DNA of 60,000 nucleotides from Polytrichum commune (Eukaryota; Streptophyta; Polytrichopsida; Polytrichales; Polytrichaceae): contig OX485807.1 in NCBI GenBank assembly GCA_950295325.1, positions 18,635,666 to 18,695,665 on the forward strand, in the 5' to 3' direction. The first letter of the stretch is position 1. Each line of letters begins with the position of its first letter. The notes beneath the pieces were generated by a model that made no database searches, was not told where the DNA came from, and was given only the letters and a program-made list of their open reading frames with translations. Below, piece by piece: positions 49,621-58,921 of this stretch. The translations under genes were made by a program, and so were the position numbers.

Positions 49621-52100
49621 TTATTCTCCTTCCTTCATCTCATAAAAGTGAGATGGATAAACCGGTTTCTCTCCCATGTCTTCCTTTTGTTTTGGAGTTC
49701 CTTCTTTGAGCTTAGGAACTTGTCTTTCCTCTTTCTTGGCCTTTGTTTTAGGTCCCTTTTTGTTGATATTCTTCATCTTTTCTCCTTCGACGCTTGTCAT
49801 AATCATATTGCATTCGGTTTCGTATAATTGCTCTAATCCATCAAGTTCCACATCCGCTATGTAATGTAAACTTGGATAAGCTTGATAAACTACTTGTTCT
49901 TCTTCATCGGTTAATCCGGCTTCCCAATCAAAACCTTCAATGTTGATTGGTCTTGATGAATCCGGAAGCTTCGGTCTTCGATTTGTACCAATACATACAT
50001 CTATTCCATTTTGATATAAAATTAGTTGACTCTTTCCCCAATCGTGCTTGGCACGTGCTTGCTTAAGCCATGGCCGTCCGAGTAACATTGAGTAGCTATT
50101 CTCTTGATTCTCCATCTTAATTACCGTCATGGTAATCTTAAAAGTTAACCCTCCAATATTGATTTTCAAATTCTTGATGATTCCAAGTGGCGTTACTTTC
50201 CGTTGATCCGCCATCTTGATTGTGAATGGTGCCACTTCAAGTTGTTTCTCTATTCCTAGTTTCCTCATTAAAGTGTCCGTAATAATGTTTACTCCCGATC
50301 CTCCATCTAATAACACATTTGGTATTCGTCGATTCTTAGTCCATACCGTGATCATCGGCATTTCTTCATCGAAATCTTTTGTGGCTACGAGATATGTTTG
50401 AGGGACTTCCCTCTCATCTCGCCCGTTCATGTAAATTGCTTCCATTACCCTTCTTTTGCAATAAGGGGCTATCTCCAAGAGTTGCCCTATTGTGATATTT
50501 GCTTGAGTTGAATCTAGTACTTTTCGAATAATTTGTCCTACCCTCGTCCGGGGTTCTTCTTTCATCGCTTCTCCCTTAGCGGATTTTCGGTACTTTGGGG
50601 CCAGATCTTCTGGCTCTAAAAGATCTTCGCCCGCTTCCCGTTGGATCTCCTTGATCTCATTCGTTACTTGGCGGTGTATCTCCCGCTTCTTCTTCCACTC
50701 CGAGTCCTCCGGTGCATCCCGCAACACTTGTGACTCGTGTTCTTTTCGCCTATTCTTTGGCTCATTCTCATTCTCACTAAGCTCTTCGCTTTCTTCATCC
50801 ATAACCTTTATAGTATCCTTTTCATCATCACTATCACTATTCTCCGAGTCTTCGCTCTTTCTATCATCTTCTTCATCTTCCAATTCACTCTCTTCCTTAG
50901 AGTTTTCTTTCGCCGCTCTTTGGGCTCTTGTCATCACACACACACTTGGTGTCACTACATTTGCCGCCACCATGGGCTTCTTCGCGTAATCATTCGCTTC
51001 ATCTTGATGTTTCCTAAACAATGAGCACTCCGGCTTTCTATGACCCGGTTGATGACAATAATAGCACTCGTCGGCGTTGCCTTCCCGTCGCGGTAGGCCA
51101 GTGTACCCGATTCTCGGCGCGGCTTTTTGGCCATTGTTGTCCATCACATCCCTTGGGTATTCCAATCTCCCGTGATTAATAGGTCCTCTAGGGCCGCCTG
51201 TAAAGGGGTATGTTTCTTCCCTTGGGTAGTATTGGCTTCGGTAGGGGTATGTCGCTTCCCTCCGGTAATTGTCATACGGGTACCGATCTCCTCTTCGGTA
51301 TTCCTGCCCGTGATAGGGGTATTCTTCATCCCTTTGCTTATCTCTCCCTTGATAGGGGTATCTCATATCTCGTCGATTCTCCCCGAACCGCGGTCTATCT
51401 TCATCTCTAAATCTCGGAGGTTCGGCTCCCGCCCTTCTCCGGTTGTTGTTAAATTGTGGTTGTACTTGATTCACTCCATATCTCCTTTCTCGCCTTCTTC
51501 CATCATAAACACATTCATTTGTATTGTGGGTAGTACTATTGCAATTTGTGCAATTCTTTAATTGGCATTCATTCGAATAATGACCCTCGTTCCGGCATTT
51601 CTGGCAAGTGACTCCCGTTCTAAACTTCCGAGTACCGATTGCCAGTTCCTCTATCTCTCGTTTAAGAGCCTTTAAATCATCCTTAGTAATATCAGCTTTC
51701 TTAGCCTTTCCCTTTTTCTTCTTTCTTCTTTCATCATCGGAATCGCTACTCGAATCTCCACTTGATTCTTCTTCTCTCATTCTTTCTTTCTTTGTCTTGC
51801 TCATCTCAATCTTTCGTGCCGAAGCTAGTGCTTCCTCCAAAGTATCACTTGGCAAGATGTTTACATACTTCTCATATTCCTTTCTTAGTCCATTTATGAA
51901 CCAAGTTTTTCTAATTTGTTCTCCCGGTGCGGGTTGAATCTTAGCCGCCGCTACCATTACTCGCTCATAAAATTCTTCCACCGATTCATCTTTCTTTTGC
52001 TTTACATGTGATAAGTTGTTGATGATCTCCCCTTCCGATTTGGTTGATCGGAACCGTTGGATAAAAGTTGTCTTTAAATCGTTCCAATTCAAAAGTGATT
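49621..52100 (-). CDS. Gag C-terminal part, three zinc knuckles and aspartic protease
   Basis: The frame from about 52100 continues the Gag core (LLNWNDLKTTFIQRF, ESVEEFYERV). CCHC knuckles: CQKCRNEGHYSNEC (199-212 in this frame), CTNCNSTTHNTNEC (217-230), CYYCHQPGHRKPEC (379-392). Between the second and third lies a Tyr/Arg-rich tract with five YPY/YPF repeats (281-333). A long acidic region (EDEEDDRKSEDSENSDSDDE) precedes the pepsin-like retroviral protease: VLLDGGSGVNIITDTLM with the catalytic Asp near 50300, and LLGRPWLKQA. It ends at TAA 49621-49623, with RT following in the same frame. Confidence 0.92.
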
Positions 52101-52904
52101 CGCGGGAAATTGAGTGTACCATTCTAGTGCCTTTTTCTTGAGAGTCACTGGAAACAATCTTAATTTCTCCGCATCGGTTCCTTCTTGATTGGCATGACAT
52201 ATATTGACATACTCTTGTATGTAAGTGTCCGGATCTTCTTTTCCTTTGTAGGTGGGAAGAGGTATCTTCCCTCTTCTAGGCGGGGGTGGTGCTCCTCCCG
52301 ACATGGCTATAGTTCCACTTCCTCTTCCTCCTCCAGAACTTCCAATATTCGTACCTAATGACGTTGTTCCGGATCTTGTTGTGCTATTAATTGGTACCCT
52401 ATAGTCAAATCTTTGTTCACTAGCCCTTACTTGTTGCAAAAATTCTTCAAATGTTTGGTTGACTTGTCTTGATGTTGGTTCCTCACTTTGAGTTGTTGTC
52501 GAATTTTCGTTTTCTATTATGCTTTCTTGTGTGTCTTGATCGAAATTAATATTCCGGGGTATTCCCTCCCTATTGTATGTCTCGAATGTTCCTAATGGAG
52601 TGACGGTATCTCCTTGCTCCTCTCTATTTATATTTCCGTATTCGTAAGGTGATGGTCGGTCTAGATTATCGTTTGTTAGTGATGGGGATGGTGATCTAGA
52701 TACTTCGAGACCTTCGGCTCTTTGTTTTGCCCGTCTCTCGTATCGTTCTGCTCTCTCTCTTCTTTGTCTCTCGGCTCTTCCTTCCTCGCTATTGGGGTTC
52801 ACTCCGTGTTGCATACGGTTAATGTGCCTACGTTCGGCCTCGGCCTCTCTCCTAGATGGCGGCGAACGGCTTCGTTCCCTAGTGTCTTCCTCTTCGTCGT
52901 ACAT
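52089..52904 (-). CDS. Gag N-terminal part of the giant element
   Basis: ATG at 52904. It starts with a charged Arg/Glu region (RSRSPPSRREAEAERRHINR, RAERQRRERAERYERRAKQR), then Ser/Thr/Gly-rich disorder, then the retrotransposon Gag core: YKGKEDPDTYIQEYVNICHA, AEKLRLFPVTLKKKALEWYT. The frame stops at TGA in CACTTTTGA, while the rest of the core is in the -1 frame starting at LLNWNDL. The break lies in the middle of a domain at a TTTT run, so it is a one-base loss or, less likely, recoding. Gag builds the particle and packages RNA. Confidence 0.88.
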   Translation of the reverse strand: MYDEEEDTRERSRSPPSRREAEAERRHINRMQHGVNPNSEEGRAERQRRERAERYERRAKQRAEGLEVSRSPSPSLTNDNLDRPSPYEYGNINREEQGDTVTPLGTFETYNREGIPRNINFDQDTQESIIENENSTTTQSEEPTSRQVNQTFEEFLQQVRASEQRFDYRVPINSTTRSGTTSLGTNIGSSGGGRGSGTIAMSGGAPPPPRRGKIPLPTYKGKEDPDTYIQEYVNICHANQEGTDAEKLRLFPVTLKKKALEWYTQFPANHF

Positions 52905-53158
52905 TAACACTACTTAGCCTGATCTTAGATCACCCTAGTTGGCCCTCCCGGCTTCAACTATGTGCACCTATATTCATCCTTTCGCTAGTACGGTTCTTAG
53001 GAAACACTCAATTTAATTTTCTCTTCCTCTTTGTCGTACGTTAACGCTACTTAGCATGACCCAAGATCACCCCTAATCGGCCCTCCCGGCTTCAATTATG
53101 TGCATCTATCTCATCTTTTCGCTAGTACAACTCTTAGGATATTCTTAATCTAGTTTCT
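52896..53158. repeat. 136-bp tandem duplication across the gag start
   Basis: Two copies (52896-53031 and 53032-53158) share GTCGTAC(A/G)TTAAC, CTACTTAGC, GGCCCTCCCGGCTTCAA, TATGTGCA and TCGCTAGTAC. The first copy includes the gag ATG and the codons for YDEEE. The second gives a similar but out-of-use YDKEEE reading. The duplication separates the upstream ORFs from gag. Confidence 0.85.
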
Positions 53159-53803
53159 CTTTCTCCCCAATGAATTCTCTTTTGCTATACGTTTTGATCT
53201 TCTAATCGTGGTCACCTCCCGCTCACTCTTCTCCAATCTTTCTAGTCCGTTGTAGAGTTTAATCATCACCTTTTCAAAATAGATGTTGTATAATAGTCCC
53301 TCTTTTGGGTAGTGGTATCCTCTATGACTTGTGGCGTCTTTCGCCCACTTTCCGGTTCCAATTCTCCCGTGATTCCACACTTTTGAAAATATCTTTGCTT
53401 GCAATTCTTCCGGTAGTTCGTAGATTCTCCTCTCAAACTCCGACCAATAAGTAAATCCGATTTGCTTTTTGATGAAATTCTTGGTTGCTTTCTTCTTGTA
53501 TACTTTGTGCATGTTCCACATCAAGTCATGGAACCTCTTTACTCCTTCATATTGAGTTAGTACCTTTTTGTCCCAACTAAACTTTGGGTATTCCCAAGGC
53601 CAATGACTCACATCTCCTATGTCTTCTATAAGATCCTCAAATACAAATAATCCCTTTACGTTTGAGTCCTCAATTCTTTTTAGAATTGATTCTTCGATAT
53701 ATGAGGCTTCAAGTGGTCCAATTAGTTGCTTTTCTTTGGATCCTTCTTCTAATCTTTCTCGTAAGTTATCGTGGCGATGGATGTTTTTAAACCAAGGAAT
53801 CAT
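53150..53803 (-). CDS. ORF upstream of gag, copy B (217 aa)
   Basis: ATG at 53803 overlaps the last codons of copy A. Conserved core: SHWPWEYPKF, FTYWSEFERRIYELPEELQA, KIFSKVWNHG, GYHYPKEGLLYNIYFEKVM. N-terminal 70 residues are charged helices (RERLEEGSKEKQLIGPLEAS, FVFEDLIEDIGD), and the C-terminus is basic (RRSKRIAKENSLGRKRN), fit for RNA binding or nuclear import. I know no family. Extra ORFs 5' of gag are known in Ogre-type Tat elements, but I cannot say whether this is the same protein. Confidence 0.75.
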   Translation of the reverse strand: MIPWFKNIHRHDNLRERLEEGSKEKQLIGPLEASYIEESILKRIEDSNVKGLFVFEDLIEDIGDVSHWPWEYPKFSWDKKVLTQYEGVKRFHDLMWNMHKVYKKKATKNFIKKQIGFTYWSEFERRIYELPEELQAKIFSKVWNHGRIGTGKWAKDATSHRGYHYPKEGLLYNIYFEKVMIKLYNGLERLEKSEREVTTIRRSKRIAKENSLGRKRN

Positions 53804-54417
53804 TGATCATAGTTGGTACCATTACTCGTGTGTAGTATAAGTCGTAAAGGAACCCTTCTTGATTATAATGGTACCCACTTTGCTTCGTTGTTCCCGGCAT
53901 GCACTCCCACAATGTATCCTTGCCTTTGTTCCACACTTTCGAGAAAATGATAGCTTGTAATTCTTCGGGTAATTCGTTGATTCTTCTTTCAAATTCCGAT
54001 CGGTACGTGAAACTAATTCGCCTTTCTTCAAAACATCTCACCGCTTGATTGATGTATAATCGGTTCATACATATGATTAATCCGAGAAATCGGTTGGTGC
54101 TAGTCCATTCTCCTTCTTGGTTAGATTCTTTGATGTAGTTTGGATATTCCCATGGCCAATTCGATACTAGTTCCTCTTTGTTGTTTGCTCTAGTTTCTTT
54201 TGGTTTAATGTTCCAATTGGAGTTGTTGCTCATTTGAAATTTCTTCCGTTGTGTGCCACAATTTGTAAAGTAGGGATTCCTCAATCTCCACTTGATAGAA
54301 TTTCTCTTGAATTTCGGTCTCCTTGAGTATCGCCTCGCAAAAAGTGATGAAGTTTAATTCATTCAACGTATCACGTATCTCCCAGTCGTCTTCCGTATGT
54401 CTCTTCTCATTTGACAT
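53787..54417 (-). pseudogene. ORF upstream of gag, copy A (broken by a frameshift)
   Basis: ATG at 54417 opens a 70-codon frame (WEIRDTLNELNFITFCEAIL, FYQVEIEESLLYKLWHTTEE) that ends at 54205. A second frame then carries the core: SNWPWEYPNY, FTYRSEFERRINELPEELQA, IIFSKVWNKG, GYHYNQEGFLYDLYYTRVM, ending at 53787. It is a diverged duplicate of copy B with the same order of motifs. The frame break near 54200 makes it defective. The spacing and ATGA-type overlap with copy B suggest a tandem duplication. Confidence 0.75.
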
Positions 54418-54632
54418 TCTTACTAGTAAGGCGCATTATCTCCGAATCGTGTTAAGTTCCAATTGGTAGATATGACGTTGCGGTTGTCCGCTCTTCTTGG
54501 CGTAATCCTCCACGTGCTTAGTTAACGTATTCGCCAAGAACCTCCGCTTTCGTCCTTTTCACACTTAAAACACCAAGACACATTAAATCACCCTTTCACA
54601 TTTAAATTACCGAAACACATTAATGGCAAGAA
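54418..54632 (-). other. 5' leader of the giant element
   Basis: About 215 noncoding bases between the primer site and the first ORF. Packaging signals would be expected here; none can be recognised by reading. Confidence 0.5.
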
Positions 54633-54650
54633 TCCCCAGCATGGTCGCCA
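54633..54650 (-). other. primer binding site of the giant element
   Basis: On the minus strand TGGCGACCATGCTGGGGA begins three bases after the 5' LTR end. It differs at 4 of 18 positions from the tRNA-Asp-complementary site TGGCGCCGTTGCCGGGGA used by plant Athila/Tat elements. The exact primer tRNA is uncertain. Confidence 0.65.
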
Positions 54651-54653
54651 ACA

Positions 54654-56976
54654 TGATGCACCCCGTGGGTCGTTCCCTTGCAATTTAGCTCAAGAAGACT
54701 CACGGTGAGACATCACGTAAATTTATATTCGCTTGAGAACTACCGTGCCTCATTAATATGTTCGGTCTCTAATTAATAATTCCTCTCTTCTCCTTATGAT
54801 ATGAATATAATTATTGGAGTGAACACAATCTCATTATCTTAATTCTTACTCTCAATGTAAGGCATCATTGATAATAAGAACCATTAGATTTAAAGAAAGC
54901 TTCAAGAGGTGTAACAATATCCTTGATAATAATATAGTGTTCAATAAATTGTATAAATCCTTAATGTTAGTAGTTCATAACCATTAATCACACAAATGAT
55001 AGTAATCTTATAATGATGAAGAAGATCTAATATTTTTGAGTCTTCCTTTTTAAACTCAAGTGTTACTACTTATAATATTGTAACTTGACATGTATGCATA
55101 TAGTAGTTATAATTTCGTGAACACATCATTGATTGTTTTGCAATGTCACGTTTAACATTCAAAGTGTTTTAATGACAAGAATAATTATAACTCTCTTGAG
55201 GTTTATTCAAGAGAAAGAACTCCTCTTTGATTGTTAATGACATCCAACAACTCACAAAGTATCTTAAGAGAAGAAGCACTTTTACTACAAAGTATTTCTT
55301 GATGACGAGAAGATAAACCTATCTCTCTTGAGTTTTGCTCAAAAAAAAGAGAGATCTTCTCTTGAATAGATAATCCTTCAAATTGTAATGACATCCAACA
55401 ACTCACAAAGGATCTTAAAGTAAGAAGCTTCAATAACAATTGTAGCGAGTAGATTATCTTATATCAATATTACTTCATTCATATGTATTCAAACTTTGAT
55501 ATGAATTAATGTCTTCATCATTCTTGTTAATCATAAGTTCAACAATCAATATGTAGTATAATATGTATAATACTTATAAGTCAATTATGTAGTTTTCAAT
55601 AATAAGTTCCTCCTCTTTTGAAGGAGTTGCAATCGTTAAGTTGTTTTGCTTAAATCATAACATGCATATAATTCTTCAATCATTCAATCACATGTATATT
55701 TATAATTCCCTTTTGAGGAGATCAATGATAAGTTCCGCTTAAAGAGATAATCTTGTTTCCTTCACTCAAGTTTGACAATCGCTTTCTCAATTCAATCTCT
55801 CTCAAAGTCCCATTGATTCTCCAATTTGTCTTGAGCGCTTTGTTCTCACCCTCACACTATCTTTTGAGTTCTTTCTCAAAAGAGTCTACTCAATCTACTC
55901 TACTCTCGGTTGCTCAATCACTTAAGCTACAAAGTACCATTGACGACTCGTAGTTCAATTTGAGAGAGGTAGAAAGATCACACGCATTTGTAGAAAAGAT
56001 AAGTGTATTGCAAAAGTTCCTCGAGAGGAGAGTTACAAAAGCTTCAAGTGATTCTTGACACTCAAATTTAAGATAACTTCGTTGTGTAGAAAATGAGGTA
56101 TAGATCTCCTAAATTGCTTCCCTTATATAGTCTTTCCTTCCTATCCAAAATCTATACTAAGAGTGGCAATTAACTTCCACTTTCCTAGATACTAACTATC
56201 TTTGATATGTGTAGATAATATCTATCCTAAACGGTTATAACCGTTTTACCATTTGAATGTTCAAGTCTTAAGATTCTACTAAATCCTTGTAGTGGCTACA
56301 TTGTACTTCCTTTTGAGAATGTAATCAAGTCTTCACATTTGCTTGATTCCAATGATTTGTATTTAATCATCCTAGTAGAATCTATCCTTGTCCTATATGC
56401 TCATAATGCATCTTCATAATGTTTTTGTATCATAAGAATCTAAAATTCATCTATAATTCATGATCATGTTTTCCTCAAAATTCTTCATGCTATATTCCCC
56501 ATAATCATGTCTTCTCCTACATTCTAATATATTCCCTAATCATATTCTACTACATTCCTATATACTCCATTATTATGCCTCATAGTCATTAATCCTCAAA
56601 ATCTTTCATTCCTCCCATATTGCCTCTTTAATGGTCTTTGAATCTCAAAATCCTATTTTCTATATGTCCTAATATATTTCATAATGCCTAATACTAATTC
56701 CTCAATGCTAATGTAGTAGCATTTCTTCTTAATTCCTAAGTTCTCCTTCAAAAACCCGCTGGGCACCCATTGCCGTGGGCAGTGGGACCTATAACCGCGC
56801 GTCTTGTGTGTAAAGCCGTGGGAAGGGGAGCCTAATTCCGCGGCCGAGCTCCATGGCCGAGAGCTCCTCTTCTTCTTCGTTGTTCCATTGCTCGGTGTTG
56901 ATCCTCTTCCTCTTGGTGGTGTTTGTAGCTCTAGATTCAATGCTTCTCTACTTGCTTGTTGTCAATGTCTTCAACA
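54654..56976 (-). repeat. 5' LTR of the giant element
   Basis: 2323 bp, same ends and same internal landmarks as the other LTR. TATATAAG is at 56122-56129 on the minus strand. The outer flank CTTAG (56977-56981) is the target duplication. Confidence 0.95.
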
Positions 56977-56981
56977 CTTAG

Positions 56982-57770
56982 TCCAAACATGGCCGTCGTA
57001 GCGTTTGTCCATGCCGTCCATGGATTGGGCCTTCTTATGAGAGGAAGAGACACCGACTGGGGGTAGGACAAACATAAGATCACCATCAAATCGAGGGGGG
57101 AGGAAATTCACCTCTTCAACTCGCAAGGTGTCATAATCTAGCTTCTTGAGAATGTTTTTCCTACCGGGCATTGAAGCAAGAGAACGAAGACATTGAAGAA
57201 TGGAAGGGGTGTGTTTGGGAGGGGATGGGGGAAGATGACACATGGGATCAAGGTGCACAGGGGGGAGGACACGGAGGGGGGACCGAATGAGGATGAAGAT
57301 GGCATGACATTAGGAGTAGAATGAACGGGCTCATCACCATCAGATGAATCAGAAAGATGTATGACATTATGAATACCAGGTTCAATTTTGACACGAACGG
57401 CGGGAGGGGTGTTGAAAGTGGAAGCGGACGAATAAGGAGGGGTACGGATCTCAGTGGAAACGTGTGGCCGAGATTCAGGGAGTCCGTAGACTCTGTATTT
57501 ACCTGCGGCAAGTTTCCACAGAAATGATCCGTAGTTGGCAAGAATGGGATTCATACGCATGGTCAAGGACAACAAAGAGGTAAGGGGATCATAAATCTTG
57601 TGTTCGACCCAGATTGAACCATCCAGCAAGCAGAACCTGATACTAAGGTGGAGGGAAGACACATGTGCAAATCCGTCTGCATCTATAGGAAAGAGGATGG
57701 GCACTCCGAAGCCATTGGCACGGAGCTCCGCCATCTCTAACAAAGAAGGCACTAAAGACGAGGAAGCCAT
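56982..57770 (-). pseudogene. MULE transposase copy 2, N-terminal segment
   Basis: The likely start is the ATG at 57734 (MAELRANGFG), which aligns with MATIRALHHS of copy 1; an upstream in-frame ATG at 57770 adds 12 residues. It has the N-terminal domain, then VKIEPGIHNVIHLSDSSDGD, matching the SUMO-acceptor plus SUMO-interacting layout of copy 1. A one-base frameshift near 57250 follows, then SMPGRKNILKKLDYDTLRVE, FDGDLMFVLPP and DGMDKRYDGHVW up to the giant-element insertion. Confidence 0.85.
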
Positions 57771-57969
57771 AGGGATATACAATAAACAGATGAAGGATGC
57801 CAAAAAAATGACAACGGGGAACGACTGACAGAAAGTGGAAAACCCTAAACATGAATTATATATTGAGAAGAATGCAAGCTCATTCCCTTTCCAATGTGTG
57901 ACTTTAATGCTGTGAGGTTGTGGAAAAGAAATAGAGCAATTTGGTCTGAATTGCGGGAGGCCTGAACAC
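57771..57969. other. spacer between divergent MULE copy 2 and the AT-hook-type gene
   Basis: About 200 bases that would hold both 5' ends. On the plus strand, just before 57970, the frame reads NCGRPEHM(KETC), part of a Cys-x4-His-x4-Cys zinc knuckle, so the plus-strand gene may start further upstream or be a transposon-derived piece. Confidence 0.45.
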
Positions 57970-58895
57970 ATGAAGGAAACATGCAATCCACAACCTTTGA
58001 CAGCGGAACCATCAAAGAAGAAGAAGAGGAGGCGATCGTCTACACATTACACAGATAAGAAGAGGAAGACAGGGAGGCCACAAAAGATACAGTCAACGAA
58101 TGCGCCAATCAAGGGACGTGGAACGCCCGAGGATTTGAGCCATCCTAAACATTCGTGGAGGCTAGACTGTGAGATATGGCCTTTTCTTTTATCACCGATT
58201 GTAGAAAAGGGGGGCGGAAGTAAAACGCAGACAATGGCAGAAGTGGAGGAGCTGGGAAATGACAGCATCCAAGAAGACTCACGCGAAGAGGCGAACTCTA
58301 CAAGCGATGTACGTATTCTGCGGGTTCTCCATATATGCAGTTGTCTAAGCACAAAATTACAAGATTGAATTGTGAAGCAATTATCTCTTAAATATTATGG
58401 TTTGTCATCATTGCCCTAAACATTGTTATCTCTTAAATATAGGAGGATGGGGCGAGTGGAGAGAGTGGAAATAGCTACGAAGAAAAAGACAACATGGAGG
58501 TAGCACAACAAACAGGGAAGGCGTTAGAAGAGCTAGGATCACTGTCGGGACAACCACCGATTCAAAGAAGAGAAAAAATGAAGGCGTCGAAGAGGAAATC
58601 GGCAGAGGATGATCTGAAATGTAATTTACCGGGAGGCCGCGAAAGAGCGGAAGAAGGAGGCCCAGTGAGTGAAACCCTAAATGTGGATATTGTGAACCCT
58701 GTTTCAAGAATTATGCGAAGCAAGGCGGGTGGAACACAAGAGACATCGAGGCGAGGGCGCGGCCGCGGGAGACGAAAGGCGCATGTTAACCTCGTTGACA
58801 TGAGGAGCACTCCAATAACGATGACAGAGGATGGGAGCACGGAAGACAGTGGCGCGGATATTGGGGCCTCAGTGGATGGCATACTCCAAATCATG
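57970..58895 (+). CDS. AT-hook-type nuclear protein, 5' part, two exons seen
   Basis: Exon 1 is 57970-58308, with an intron at 58309-58442 (GTACGT...TATAG), and exon 2 is 58443-58895 followed by the donor GTAAGG. Both exons are in phase 0 and together give 264 codons. Basic stretches KKKKRRRSS and KKRKTGRPQK (Gly-Arg-Pro core of an AT-hook) lie near the start, an acidic Ser-rich middle follows (SDEDGASGESGNSYEEKD), and SRRGRGRGRRKAHVNLVD, a second AT-hook-like block, lies near the end. Such proteins bind AT-rich DNA in the nucleus. The gene would continue through the tandem repeats to beyond the window. The zinc-knuckle-like residues upstream leave open a transposon origin. Confidence 0.5.
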
Positions 58896-58921
58896 GTAAG
58901 GTGTCGGGCTCTCGGTGAGGT

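Larger units (their letters stand above)
37790..56976 (-). mobile_element. 19.2-kb Ty3/gypsy LTR retrotransposon with amplified zinc modules
   Basis: Two 2323-bp LTRs (TG...CA) show no difference by eye or in translated frames. The target duplication is CTTAG (37785-37789 and 56977-56981). Order in its own sense: 5' LTR, primer site, duplicated ORF, gag, protease, RT, RNase H, H2C2 array, integrase, two GPY/F modules, long 3' coding region, purine tract, 3' LTR. The DGGSG protease and tRNA-Asp-like primer site recall the plant Athila/Tat group; no second RNase H is seen. Coding lesions: a gag frameshift, a stop before RT, a frameshift after RNase H, two stops in the first zinc module and two TAGs in the 3' ORF. 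Confidence 0.93.

Noticed and set aside
26684-57770. Three separate MULE fragments
   Set aside because: Target duplications and frame continuity at both joints show a single gene split by two insertions.
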